Assembly: GCF_900100955.1 (NCBI RefSeq) | Contig: NZ_FNCC01000004.1 | Span: 1 to 64,000 of the forward strand | Origin: Lentzea fradiae | Lineage (GTDB): Bacteria > Actinomycetota > Actinomycetes > Mycobacteriales > Pseudonocardiaceae | Direction: 5' to 3' | Length of the DNA stretch: 64,000 nucleotides | Notes under the pieces: model-generated | What the model saw: the letters and a program-made list of their open reading frames with translations, nothing else | The model's database searches: none | Told to the model about the DNA's origin: nothing | Translations under genes and position numbers: made by a program | Shown here: one piece after another, positions 24,795 through 33,243 of the stretch | Position numbering within the stretch: the first letter of the stretch is position 1 | Layout: each line of letters begins with the position of its first letter

Positions 24795-25433
24795 ATGGTT
24801 ACGGCCGTGACGAACTCGGAGCCGCGCAGGCGCAACCGCAGGGGTGAAGGCGGCAAGCTGCGGGAGGAGATCATCGCCGCGGCGGTGGCCCTGCTGGACG
24901 AAGGTGGTGACGCCAGTTCGGTGACGTTGCGCGCCGTGGCTCGCAAGGCGGGGATCGCGGCGCCGTCGATCTACGCGCACTTCGCGGACCAGCCGTCGAT
25001 CATGCTGGCCGTCGTGCGGCGGGAGCTGGACGCCCTCGCGGTCGTTCTGCGCGAGGCCGACGAGGCTGCCGGATCGGACGCGCGCGAACGGCTTTTCGCG
25101 GTGTGCAACGCCTATCTGGACTTCGCGCGGGCTCATCCGCAGCGCTACCGGATCATGTTCGGCGGCGTGTGGACCGCGACCGCCGAGGACACCTCCATCA
25201 CCGACGCCGACCTGCTCTCGCTGGGGGACAGCGCGTTCACGCTGCTGGCCGACGTGCTCGGCGCGTGTGTGGAGCAGGGGACCGCGTATCCGAGCGACGA
25301 CCTCTACGGCGACGCTGTGGCGTTGTGGCTGGGTCTGCATGGTCTCGCTCACCAACGTGCCGTGGTGCGCACAATGCCCGGACCTGCTGATGTCGGAGAT
25401 CGGTTGATCAGGGCACTCGCACATCTGAAGTGA
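24795..25433 (+). CDS. TetR/AcrR family transcriptional regulator
   Basis: 212 aa. N-terminal helix-turn-helix (LREEIIAAAVALLDEGG, then VTLRAVARKAGIAAPSIYAH), then a ligand-binding all-helical domain of the WHG/TetR_C type (FARAHPQRYRIMFGGVW). Starts at ATG 24795 or the in-frame GTG at 24807. No good ribosome site is seen, so a leaderless start is possible. Most likely represses the divergent oxidoreductase and itself. Confidence 0.9.
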   Translation: MVTAVTNSEPRRRNRRGEGGKLREEIIAAAVALLDEGGDASSVTLRAVARKAGIAAPSIYAHFADQPSIMLAVVRRELDALAVVLREADEAAGSDARERLFAVCNAYLDFARAHPQRYRIMFGGVWTATAEDTSITDADLLSLGDSAFTLLADVLGACVEQGTAYPSDDLYGDAVALWLGLHGLAHQRAVVRTMPGPADVGDRLIRALAHLK

Positions 25434-25440
25434 CCCCGGC

Positions 25441-26031
25441 TCACGCGGCGACGCGGCGGCCTTCCAGCGCGGAGGCGACGAGGTATGCGCCACCGCCGAG
25501 CAGGGCGAGCGCGCCGAAGAAGGTCGTCTGCGGGAGGAGCAGCGTCGCCGCGCCGACGAGTGCGAGCCAGGTGCCCAGGTTGTAGTGCAGTGAGATGCCG
25601 CGGACGGCGCCCTCGGCGATGTAGATCATGCCGACGACGATGGCCGACCCCGCCGGCCACAGCACGGTCTGCAGGTCCGGTGCGTCGAACGCGTTGCTCA
25701 GACCGGTGATCGCGAGCCCGAGCGCGACGAAGCCGGTGACCCAGGCCGTGCCGACGAGCTTCTCGGCACGGCGGCGCGCCGGTGAGGCGGTCTTCTGGGC
25801 GCGCAGCGACGCCGTCATGGCGAAGCCGGTGCCGACGAGGATGCCGGTGGCGAGCAACGTGATCGGCAGCCACGAGGGCAGCGCGGCGATGCCCGCCTTG
25901 GACAGCCACGCGGCACCGTGGCCGAAGACGTAGCCGAAGCCGAAGCCCAGGTAGGCGACGCGGTTGTCGACCTCGGTGGGGACGACGGCGGTGGTGCGCA
26001 CGGTCGCGGTGTTCATCGCGGTGGCGTTCAT
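25441..26031 (-). CDS. Hypothetical integral membrane protein
   Basis: 196 aa from ATG at 26031, with GGAAGGG upstream. Six or so hydrophobic segments (GFGFGYVFGHGAAWL, LPITLLATGILVGTGFAM, VGTAWVTGFVALGLAI, LWPAGSAIVVGMIYIAEG, and others). No known family. Two strong palindromic operators sit directly upstream, so expression is probably controlled by a TetR-type repressor, and the neighbouring regulator at 24795 need not be the one. Confidence 0.8.
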   Translation of the reverse strand: MNATAMNTATVRTTAVVPTEVDNRVAYLGFGFGYVFGHGAAWLSKAGIAALPSWLPITLLATGILVGTGFAMTASLRAQKTASPARRRAEKLVGTAWVTGFVALGLAITGLSNAFDAPDLQTVLWPAGSAIVVGMIYIAEGAVRGISLHYNLGTWLALVGAATLLLPQTTFFGALALLGGGAYLVASALEGRRVAA

Positions 26032-26065
26032 GGTGGGACCCTTCCGGAGCTGCGGTCGTCGCGTT

Positions 26066-26098
26066 TCTAACGCTGTTAGATTTTCTAACGGTGTTAGA
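26066..26098 (-). promoter_or_regulatory. Two tandem 15-bp palindromic operators
   Basis: TCTAACGCTGTTAGA (26066-26080) and TCTAACGGTGTTAGA (26084-26098) share TCTAAC-N3-GTTAGA and are 18 bases apart centre to centre. This is a classic arrangement for two TetR-family dimers upstream of the membrane protein gene ending at 25441. Confidence 0.75.
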
Positions 26099-26168
26099 CT
26101 ATGGACGCGCGGCAGCACCCGTCAAGGAAGCGCTGAGAGAACGCTGAGGGTGCTGGTGGCAGGGGTGG

Positions 26169-27113
26169 CTAGGGGGCCTCGAAGAGCGCTGACACCGACT
26201 CGCCCACGTTGATGCGCCGCATGGCCTCCGCCATCGCGGGCGCGATCGACAGGACCTTCAGCTTCGGCACGGACTTCTCGGCCGGGATCGGCACGGTGTT
26301 CGTCGCGACGATCTCCAGCACGTCGTCGAACGCCTGCAGCCGGTCCAGCGCACCGGACGAGAACAGCCCGTGCGTGCAGGCCACCCTGATCGACGCGACA
26401 CCGCGTTCGCGCAGCTTGTCCAGCAGCTCGACCACCGTTGAGCCCTTGGCGATCTCGTCGTCGAGCACGATCACGTCCCGCCCGGCCACGTCACCGATGA
26501 CGGTCGAGATCTTGACCTTGTCGTCGGCGAACCGCTGCTTGGCGCCCGCCGCGACCGGCACACCGAGGATGCGCGCGAAGTGCGCGGCCTCCTTGGCGTT
26601 GCCGAGGTCCGGCGACACCACGACGGCGTTCGACAGGTCGTACCGCGAGAAGTGCGCGGCCAGCTCGCGCAACGCGTGCAGGTGGTCGACGGGCACCGAG
26701 AAGAACCCGTGCACCTGCGGCGAGTGCAACGTCATCGCCAGCACGCGGGACGCGCCGGCGGCCACCATCAGGTCCGCGACCAGCCGTCCGCCGATCGAGA
26801 TCCGCGGCGCGTCCTTCTTGTCCGACCGGGCGTAGGCGTAGTGCGGCAGCACGACCGTCGTGCGCGCCGCCGAGGCGCCGCGGGCGGCGTCGAGCATCAG
26901 CAGCAGTTCGACCAGGTGCTCCTGCACCGGTGGCACGAGCGGCTGGATCAGGAAGACGTCCCGTTCCCGGCAGTTCGCCTCCAGCTGCACCTCGAGGCAG
27001 TCGTTGGCGAACCGGGTCACCCGGCTGGGGGAGAGTTCGACGCCGAGGTGCCCGCAGATCTCGGCGGCGAGGTCGCGATGGGCAGAACCACTGAAGACAG
27101 CGATGTCACGCAC
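26169..27113 (-). CDS. prs: Ribose-phosphate pyrophosphokinase (PRPP synthetase)
   Basis: 314 aa, usual length. Makes PRPP from ribose-5-phosphate and ATP for nucleotide, His and Trp synthesis. Visible: ATP-site YARSDKKDAPRISIGGRLVA, the MTLHSPQVHGFFSVPVDHL segment and the PRPP loop VIVLDDEIAKGST. The second segment reads TLHSPQ where the canonical enzyme has DLHAGQ, so this is a divergent paralogue and might not be the only prs of the genome. Next to a small unknown gene on the same strand. Confidence 0.9.
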   Translation of the reverse strand: MRDIAVFSGSAHRDLAAEICGHLGVELSPSRVTRFANDCLEVQLEANCRERDVFLIQPLVPPVQEHLVELLLMLDAARGASAARTTVVLPHYAYARSDKKDAPRISIGGRLVADLMVAAGASRVLAMTLHSPQVHGFFSVPVDHLHALRELAAHFSRYDLSNAVVVSPDLGNAKEAAHFARILGVPVAAGAKQRFADDKVKISTVIGDVAGRDVIVLDDEIAKGSTVVELLDKLRERGVASIRVACTHGLFSSGALDRLQAFDDVLEIVATNTVPIPAEKSVPKLKVLSIAPAMAEAMRRINVGESVSALFEAP

Positions 27114-27123
27114 AACGACGAAC

Positions 27124-27606
27124 TTAGTCGACCACCAGCACGAGCTTGCCGTCCTGGAAGAGCGGAGTCAGGTTGCCACGCGTGTCGACCGAGTGCGTGC
27201 CACGCGGCAGAACGGCCTCGATGGCCGTGAACGCGAGGATGTCCGAAACGCCGTGACGGCCGCGCAACGACCGTTGGCCCTGGAAACGCAGAGCGCGCCC
27301 CTCGCGCCGGTACTGATGGGCCTCGGCGGCAGTGGAGGCGCCTACTCGAAGCGCCTCCGGTCCTGCCAAGCGTCCTGAGGACGCACCTCGTACTGAGACT
27401 CCGAACCCTTGCTCGACCAACGAGGTCACCACCGCGTCGGACGGTGCCACGGGCACGAGGAACGACATGGCGTAGTGGCCGTCGACCTCGTGCACCGCGA
27501 CCGTTCGGGCCGTGGTCAGCACGGTGTCGTGCAGCTCCAACGCGATTTTCTCCGCTTCCCAGCGGTTTTCGTGGCCGGCGTCGATGCCGACGTAGGTGCT
27601 GGTCAC
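27124..27606 (-). CDS. Hypothetical protein
   Basis: 160 aa from GTG at 27606, with GGAGG five bases upstream. The longer frame to 28059 crosses non-coding DNA and another gene. Soluble, with VTSTYVGIDAGHENRWEAEK at the N-terminus and VLPRGTHSVDTRGNLTPLFQ near the end. No family recognised. It precedes prs by 10 bases on the same strand and may be cotranscribed. Confidence 0.6.
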   Translation of the reverse strand: MTSTYVGIDAGHENRWEAEKIALELHDTVLTTARTVAVHEVDGHYAMSFLVPVAPSDAVVTSLVEQGFGVSVRGASSGRLAGPEALRVGASTAAEAHQYRREGRALRFQGQRSLRGRHGVSDILAFTAIEAVLPRGTHSVDTRGNLTPLFQDGKLVLVVD

Positions 27607-27860
27607 CTGGCCTCCACTTGCACGGCTCCTGGTAGGTCCGCCTGCGGTTCGAACCCCGCATGGTGCCAGCGCGGCTCGCAGAATCGCTCGACCTCCGCAT
27701 GTGGTGTATGCAACGTTCGGGCCGAAACAGGACAGGTCGCGTCGGCGACGATGTCCACTTCGGGCACGTTCGACCCTCCACACGGGCAGTCCGGGTTCGT
27801 GGAGACTAGACCGATCGGGTGAGAGGTAGATAGCCGCTGAATGGCTGGAAGTGGAACGGT

Positions 27861-28667
27861 TCAGATCGGCAGCAGGTCGATCCAGTCCAGGAACGGCAGC
27901 GCGCCGGTGCCCTGCAGCGCCGCGAGCCCCAGCCAGATCGACAGCCCCGTCACGATCGGCCCGACGATCGCCATCTCGACGACGCCGCCTGTCTTCATCC
28001 GCATGATCTTCGGCGGGGCCACCGGGAACCAGGTCTTGCCCATGATCGGGATCGGCCACAGGATCGGGCAGCCCTGTTCCGTGATCGCGTCACCGACGTA
28101 GTGCGCGACGCACCCGACACCGACCGCGATCCCGCACGCGGCGGCGGAGGCGCTGGTCTGCGACGTCCACGCGATCATCGCCCAGGTGATGCCCGCCGAC
28201 ACCGCGGTGATCAGCAACGCGTCCTGCTTGGGGCACCAGTCGTTCATGATGCCGCGCACCGCGAGACCGGCGAACACGAACATCAGCACGGGCAGCGCCC
28301 ACTTCTGGCTGTTCTGCACGACCGCGGTGGTGAACACGGCCGCGAACGCCGCGAAGACGAGCGTGTGGGTGAGCCCGCGGTGCCCGCCGTCGCGCTTGGA
28401 GTCCCGTTTCAGCCGTGTCGACTTGTAGACGAAGCTGCTCAGCGCGTTGATGCCCGCCGACAGGCCACCGCTGATCGACCCGAACGTGCGCGAGATGGTC
28501 GAGCCGGGGTGGTCCAGGTCGGGCAGCAGTGCCGCCCCGGTCGCGAGCACGGCGCCGACGGCCCAGCTCTGCGGCGTGAGTTGCCCGATCGGGTGATTCG
28601 ACGCGAGGGCGGTGACGGCGCTCCAGGCGAGCAGCCCGCTCATCGCATGTGTTGGCCCAGTCGACAC
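27861..28667 (-). CDS. YdjM-like membrane-bound metal-dependent hydrolase family protein
   Basis: 268 aa, GTG start. About seven hydrophobic segments. The family's metal-ligand pattern is present: THAMSGLLAW near the N-terminus, LPDLDHPGS, and GGHRGLTHTL. YdjM in E. coli belongs to the LexA regulon, but biochemical function is unproved. Transcribed away from the adjacent short-chain dehydrogenase. Confidence 0.85.
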   Translation of the reverse strand: MSTGPTHAMSGLLAWSAVTALASNHPIGQLTPQSWAVGAVLATGAALLPDLDHPGSTISRTFGSISGGLSAGINALSSFVYKSTRLKRDSKRDGGHRGLTHTLVFAAFAAVFTTAVVQNSQKWALPVLMFVFAGLAVRGIMNDWCPKQDALLITAVSAGITWAMIAWTSQTSASAAACGIAVGVGCVAHYVGDAITEQGCPILWPIPIMGKTWFPVAPPKIMRMKTGGVVEMAIVGPIVTGLSIWLGLAALQGTGALPFLDWIDLLPI

Positions 28668-28783
28668 TGACGTCCTCTCCGGTGATCACCCGATAGGTGG
28701 GAAGAGTAGTCGTTTCGTATCAAGCGTCACGGCGGCAACTCCATATCCGCGGACAACGGATTCGCGATGGATGGAGTGGCGGC

Positions 28784-29626
28784 ATGACTCAGGTCTGGCT
28801 CATCACCGGCAGTTCCCGCGGCCTCGGGCGGGCGATCGCGGAGGCGGTGCTCGACGCGGGGCACCGGCTCGTCGCGACCGCCCGCAACCCCCGCGATCTC
28901 GACGACCTCGTCTCCCGGTACGGCGACCGGGTCAGATCCGTCGCGCTCGACGTGCGCGACTCGGAGCACGCGAAGGCGGCCGTGGCGACCGCGGTGCGCG
29001 AGTTCGGGAGGCTCGACGTCGTCGTGAACAACGCGGGCGCGGGCCGCGTCACGTCAATCGAGGAGTGCTCGGAGGCCGACTTCCGCGACCAGCTGGAGAT
29101 CAACCTCATGGGCCCCGTGACCGTCACGAAGGCCGCGCTGCCGGTCCTGCACAAGCAGCGGTCAGGGCACTTCATCCAGATCGGGTCGAGCGCGGGGCAC
29201 ATGGCGTTCGGCGGCGGGCTCGCGCCGTACGTGATGGCGAAGTTCGCGCTGCGCGGCTTCACCGAGTCGCTGGCCGCGGAGTGCGCGCCGTTCGGCGTGA
29301 AGGCCACGATCGTCGAGCTCGGCGGCTTCCAGACGGACTGGACGGGACCCTCCCTGGTGGTGACGGAGCCGGGGCCGGACTACGTTGCCTCTGTCGGGGC
29401 ACTGCTCGGCGTGATGCGCGGATCGCACGGCAACATGCCCGGTGACCCGGCCCTGGCCGCCCGCGTCCTGCTGGACGTGGCGGCGATGGACGAACCGCCG
29501 CTGTCGTTGCTGCTCGGCAGCGACGCGGTGGACATGGTGCGCCTGGCCGACCAGGCGCGGAACGCGGAAATCGACAAGTGGGAGCACGTGAGCCGGTCGA
29601 CCGACCGCGAGCCTGAATCGGTGTAA
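28784..29626 (+). CDS. Short-chain dehydrogenase/reductase family oxidoreductase
   Basis: 280 aa from ATG at 28784. Cofactor motif [18 protein letters not shown] motif VVVNNAGAG, catalytic Ser in IQIGSSAGH, and YxxxK in [10 protein letters not shown]. Classical SDR, NADP-preferring by the Arg/Asn after strand 2 ([11 protein letters not shown]). Substrate unknown. Single gene upstream of icd. Confidence 0.93.
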   Translation: MTQVWLITGSSRGLGRAIAEAVLDAGHRLVATARNPRDLDDLVSRYGDRVRSVALDVRDSEHAKAAVATAVREFGRLDVVVNNAGAGRVTSIEECSEADFRDQLEINLMGPVTVTKAALPVLHKQRSGHFIQIGSSAGHMAFGGGLAPYVMAKFALRGFTESLAAECAPFGVKATIVELGGFQTDWTGPSLVVTEPGPDYVASVGALLGVMRGSHGNMPGDPALAARVLLDVAAMDEPPLSLLLGSDAVDMVRLADQARNAEIDKWEHVSRSTDREPESV

Positions 29627-29705
29627 CCAGGGTCGCAGGCACGGGAGGACGGTTTACCAGTACGCTTGTCTTGCTTGCATCGTCGCGAGAGGAGCGCCCG
29701 GAGTT

Positions 29706-30929
29706 ATGGGCAAGATCAAGGTTCAGGGCACCGTCGTCGAGCTCGACGGCGACGAGATGACCCGGATCATCTGGCAGTTCATCAAGGACAAGCTGATCCA
29801 CCCGTACCTGGACGTCACTCTGGAGTACTACGACCTGGGCATCGAGCACCGGGACGCCACGGACGACCAGGTCACGATCGACGCCGCCAACGCCATCAAG
29901 AAGCACGGCGTCGGCGTCAAGTGCGCCACGATCACGCCGGACGAGGCGCGCGTCGAGGAGTTCGGCCTCAAGAAGATGTGGGTCTCGCCGAACGGCACGA
30001 TCCGCAACATCCTCGGCGGTGTCGTCTTCCGCGAGCCGATCATCATCTCGAACGTGCCGCGCCTGGTCCCGGGCTGGACGAAGCCGATCATCATCGGCCG
30101 TCACGCCCACGGCGACCAGTACAAGGCCACCAACTTCAAGGTGCCCGGCGCCGGCAAGCTCACGATCACGTTCCAGCCGGAGGACGGCTCGGACCCGATC
30201 GAGCACGTCGTCACCGACTTCCCGGCGGAGGGCGGTGTGGCGATGGGCATGTACAACTACAACAAGTCCATCGAGGACTTCGCCCGTGCCTCGTTCTCCT
30301 ACGGCCTGCAGCGGGGCTACCCCGTCTACATGTCGACGAAGAACACGATCCTCAAGGCGTACGACGGCCAGTTCAAGGACATCTTCCAGCGGGTGTTCGA
30401 CGAGGAGTTCAAGGCGGACTTCGACGCCGCCGGCCTCACCTACGAGCACCGCCTGATCGACGACATGGTCGCCGCCGCGATGAAGTGGGAGGGCGGCTAC
30501 GTCTGGGCGTGCAAGAACTACGACGGTGACGTCCAGTCCGACACGGTCGCGCAGGGCTTCGGCTCGCTGGGCCTCATGACGTCGGTCCTGATGACGCCGG
30601 ACGGCAAGACGGTCGAGGCGGAGGCCGCGCACGGCACCGTCACGCGCCACTACCGCCAGCACCAGGCCGGCAAGCCCACCTCCACGAACCCGATCGCGTC
30701 GATCTTCGCGTGGACCCGCGGCCTGATGCACCGCGGCAAGCTGGACAACACCCCCGAGGTGATCCGCTTCGCCGAGGCGCTCGAGTCCGTCGTCATCGAG
30801 ACGGTCGAGGCCGGTCAGATGACCAAGGACCTGGCCCTGCTGATCAGCAAGGACCAGGAGTGGCTGACCACCGAGGACTTCCTCGCCGCGCTCGACGAGA
30901 ACCTCAAGAAGAAGATGGCGTCGTTCTGA
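29706..30929 (+). CDS. icd: NADP-dependent isocitrate dehydrogenase
   Basis: 407 aa, ATG with GGAG upstream. Dimeric, eukaryotic-like type [26 protein letters not shown], substrate-site [16 protein letters not shown]/metal regions [15 protein letters not shown] and [17 protein letters not shown]. Converts isocitrate to 2-oxoglutarate with mdh and sdh nearby in the window. A strong stem-loop terminator follows. Confidence 0.96.
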   Translation: MGKIKVQGTVVELDGDEMTRIIWQFIKDKLIHPYLDVTLEYYDLGIEHRDATDDQVTIDAANAIKKHGVGVKCATITPDEARVEEFGLKKMWVSPNGTIRNILGGVVFREPIIISNVPRLVPGWTKPIIIGRHAHGDQYKATNFKVPGAGKLTITFQPEDGSDPIEHVVTDFPAEGGVAMGMYNYNKSIEDFARASFSYGLQRGYPVYMSTKNTILKAYDGQFKDIFQRVFDEEFKADFDAAGLTYEHRLIDDMVAAAMKWEGGYVWACKNYDGDVQSDTVAQGFGSLGLMTSVLMTPDGKTVEAEAAHGTVTRHYRQHQAGKPTSTNPIASIFAWTRGLMHRGKLDNTPEVIRFAEALESVVIETVEAGQMTKDLALLISKDQEWLTTEDFLAALDENLKKKMASF

Positions 30930-30948
30930 CGTCCGTCTGACTCGCTCG

Positions 30949-30982
30949 AAAGGCCATCCCGGTCACACCGGGGTGGCCTTTT
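30949..30982 (+). terminator. Intrinsic terminator after icd
   Basis: A 15-bp stem, AAAGGCCATCCCGGT pairing with ACCGGGGTGGCCTTTT across a CAC loop, ending in a T run. Twenty bases after the icd stop. Confidence 0.85.
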
Positions 30983-31100
30983 CGCGTACCCGGTCACCCG
31001 GTCGGTTCCTCTTGCGGGTGGTTGCCGCGCCGAGCCCCGTCACGGCGCGGGGGAGCCGCTATATCTGCTGGCAAGCGGTTCGCGGGTTCGGGGAGGCGTC

Positions 31101-31412
31101 ATGTTCGGTGTTCCGGTCAGGGGATTGATCGTGCTCGGGGTGCTGGGCGTGGCCGGCGTGCTGTACGCCGCCAACGGCGGCAACCCGATGAGCGGCGACA
31201 AGGCGGAGGAGATCTGCAAGGTCACCGTGACAGCGGACATCCTCAACGTCCGCTCCGGCCCCGGCGACATGCAGCCGATCGTCTCGACGATGCCGCGCGA
31301 CGCCGTCACCGCGGCCCAGCCCCGCGTCGAGAACGGCTACCGCATGCTGAGCGACCGCCGGTGGGTCAGCCAGCAGTTCGTGGCGCTGACCAGCGACTCG
31401 ACCTGCACGTAG
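31101..31412 (+). CDS. Secreted or membrane-anchored SH3-like domain protein
   Basis: 103 aa, ATG. N-terminal hydrophobic segment (VRGLIVLGVLGVAGVLYAAN) acts as a signal or anchor. The rest is a bacterial SH3-like domain with the family mark TADILNVRSGPGDMQPIV and a C-terminal WVSQQFV. Two Cys probably form a disulfide. Such domains bind peptidoglycan or cell-wall polymers. Confidence 0.8.
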   Translation: MFGVPVRGLIVLGVLGVAGVLYAANGGNPMSGDKAEEICKVTVTADILNVRSGPGDMQPIVSTMPRDAVTAAQPRVENGYRMLSDRRWVSQQFVALTSDSTCT

Positions 31413-31421
31413 ACTCGGGGC

Positions 31422-31640
31422 ATGTTGCGGAACATGTTCCGGTGGGGCAGGAACAAGGGCATCACCCAGTGCACCTGCGAGCCGGAGTGGCAGGGTCTCT
31501 ACACGGAGATCGACGGTCAGCGGCAGCTCGCCCTGCCCCGTGACGAGATGGCCACCATCGTCGGCTACCTGGACCTGACCGCGCACTGCGCGGGCTGCGG
31601 CGCCGAGTACCCGAAGCCCTGGGGTCTGGCCTCCAAGTAG
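31422..31640 (+). CDS. Small CxC/CxxC-containing hypothetical protein
   Basis: 72 aa, 9 bases after the SH3 gene, ATG. Contains TQCTCEPEWQGLYTEI and LTAHCAGCGAEYPKPWG, suggesting a structural zinc site. No known function. Confidence 0.7.
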   Translation: MLRNMFRWGRNKGITQCTCEPEWQGLYTEIDGQRQLALPRDEMATIVGYLDLTAHCAGCGAEYPKPWGLASK

Positions 31641-31651
31641 GCTCCCCGTTC

Positions 31652-32446
31652 GTGCTCACGGTCTCCACGGTCAACGTCAACGGCCTCCGCGCCGCCGCGA
31701 AGAAGGGCTACCTGTCGTGGCTCGCCTCGTCCTCCGCGGACGTGGTGTGCCTGCAGGAAGTCCGAGCCGAACCCGCTGAGCTGGCCCCGGAACTGCACTC
31801 GCCGCCCGGCTGGCACGGCGTGTACGCGCCTTCGTCCTTGAAGGGCCGCGCGGGCGTCGGCATCCTCTCGCGCGTCGAGCCGACGTCGGTCCGCGTGGGC
31901 TTCGGCGTCGCCGAGTTCGAGGCCAGCGGCCGGTACGTGGAGATCGAGCTGCCCGGAGTGGTGGTGGCGTCGCTGTACCTGCCGTCCGGGGACGTCGGCA
32001 CCCCGCGGCAGGACGAGAAGGACCGGTTCATGGCCTCGTTCCTGCCGTACCTGGTGTCGTTGCGGGAGAAGGCGGCGGTGTCCGGCCGCGAGGTGCTGGT
32101 CTGCGGGGACTGGAACATCGCGCATCAGCAGGCTGACTTGAAGAACTGGAAGACCAACCAGAAGGAAGCCGGGTTCCTGCCTTACGAGCGGGAGTGGATG
32201 AGCTCGGTGTTCTCTTCGGGCTACAACGATGTTGTGCGGTCGCTGCATCCTGACGTGGCCGGGCCCTACTCGTGGTGGTCGTATCGCGGGAAGGCGTTCG
32301 ACAACGACTCCGGGTGGAGGATCGACTACCAGGTCGCCACCGACGGGCTGGCCGGGCGGGCTCGGTCTGCCGTGGTGGAGCGGGCGGCCACTTATGCGGA
32401 GCGGTGGTCGGATCACGCTCCCGTGACGGTCGTGTACGCGGACTGA
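31652..32446 (+). CDS. xth: Exodeoxyribonuclease III / AP endonuclease
   Basis: 264 aa, GTG start. ExoIII family of the endonuclease-exonuclease-phosphatase fold: TVNVNGLRAAAKKGYLSWL, metal-binding Glu in VVCLQEVRA, VCGDWNIAH, WWSYRGKAFDNDSGWRIDY and the catalytic His in WSDHAPVTV. Cleaves DNA at abasic sites and trims 3' ends in base-excision repair. Confidence 0.93.
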   Translation: MLTVSTVNVNGLRAAAKKGYLSWLASSSADVVCLQEVRAEPAELAPELHSPPGWHGVYAPSSLKGRAGVGILSRVEPTSVRVGFGVAEFEASGRYVEIELPGVVVASLYLPSGDVGTPRQDEKDRFMASFLPYLVSLREKAAVSGREVLVCGDWNIAHQQADLKNWKTNQKEAGFLPYEREWMSSVFSSGYNDVVRSLHPDVAGPYSWWSYRGKAFDNDSGWRIDYQVATDGLAGRARSAVVERAATYAERWSDHAPVTVVYAD

Positions 32447-32484
32447 CCTGCTCCGGATCGGGCACAATCGTGCCTGCGGAGGTG

Positions 32485-32799
32485 ATGAGGGTGCACGAGG
32501 CCGTGGCTTCGAAGCTGGCCGAGATCGAGGAGCTCTGCCGGACGCTGAGCGTCCGGCGGCTCGACGTGTTCGGCTCCGCGACCGGTGACTCCTTCGACGT
32601 CGTGACGAGCGACGTGGACATCCTCGTCGATTTCGCGGCAGGGGACGGGTTCGACCACTTCGGCACCTACTTCGCCCTGAAGGAAGGACTGGAGCGGATT
32701 CTGGGGCGGCCGGTCGACCTCGTGGTCGACGACAGCATCCGCAACCCGTACTTCCGGCAGCAGGTCATGGAGAGCAAGGAAGTTCTGTATGCGGCGTGA
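32485..32799 (+). CDS. mntA: MntA-like nucleotidyltransferase antitoxin (type VII toxin-antitoxin)
   Basis: 104 aa. Minimal nucleotidyltransferase: VFGSATGDSFD … SDVDILVDF (GSx10DxD pattern). In characterised pairs MntA AMPylates the partner HepT on a Tyr and so neutralises it. Starts in frame are GTG 32482, ATG 32485 and GTG 32491. The last is best spaced from GGAGG (32478-32482). It overlaps hepT by 11 bases, the usual order. Confidence 0.88.
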   Translation: MRVHEAVASKLAEIEELCRTLSVRRLDVFGSATGDSFDVVTSDVDILVDFAAGDGFDHFGTYFALKEGLERILGRPVDLVVDDSIRNPYFRQQVMESKEVLYAA

Positions 32800-33133
32800 T
32801 CCCCGAACCTACCTGTGGGACGCGGTGCGCGCGGCGGAGTTGCTCGCCGAGTTCAGCGATGGGAAGACCTTCGAGGACTACCAGGGCGACGCGATGCTGC
32901 GTTCGGCGGTCGAGCGGCAGTTCGAAATCGTTGGTGAGGCGCTGAACAACCTCTCGAAGGTGTCCCCGGAACTCGCAGCAGCTGTTCCGGATCTGCGCCG
33001 CATCGTGGCCTTCCGCAACATCCTCGTCCACGGCTACGCCAGCGTGGACGACGCACTGGTCTGGCAGGTCCTCACCGAGAAGCGCCCGCAGTTGGAGGAG
33101 CAGCTGCGCCAACTGCTCGCCGCGCTCGGCTGA
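32789..33133 (+). CDS. hepT: HepT-like HEPN ribonuclease toxin (DUF86)
   Basis: 114 aa. HEPN fold with the catalytic/regulatory R-x4-H-x-Y motif RNILVHGY (FRNILVHGYAS), the Tyr being the AMPylation target in known pairs. Cleaves RNA when not modified. Coupled to the upstream nucleotidyltransferase gene. Confidence 0.9.
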   Translation: MRRDPRTYLWDAVRAAELLAEFSDGKTFEDYQGDAMLRSAVERQFEIVGEALNNLSKVSPELAAAVPDLRRIVAFRNILVHGYASVDDALVWQVLTEKRPQLEEQLRQLLAALG

Positions 33134-33243
33134 CCTGACCGGTCCAGTCCGAGAGGTCTTGATCGATTCCGTTCCCTCGACCCCCAAGACCCGCGCCTCT
33201 AAACATGATCTCGATTCACCACCCAGGAATCGAGGGCGCACAC

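Noticed and set aside
27601-27690. GGTTCGAACCCC near 27655 resembles a tRNA T-loop
   Set aside because: Flanking bases do not pair as a T-stem on either strand and no acceptor or anticodon arm can be formed.
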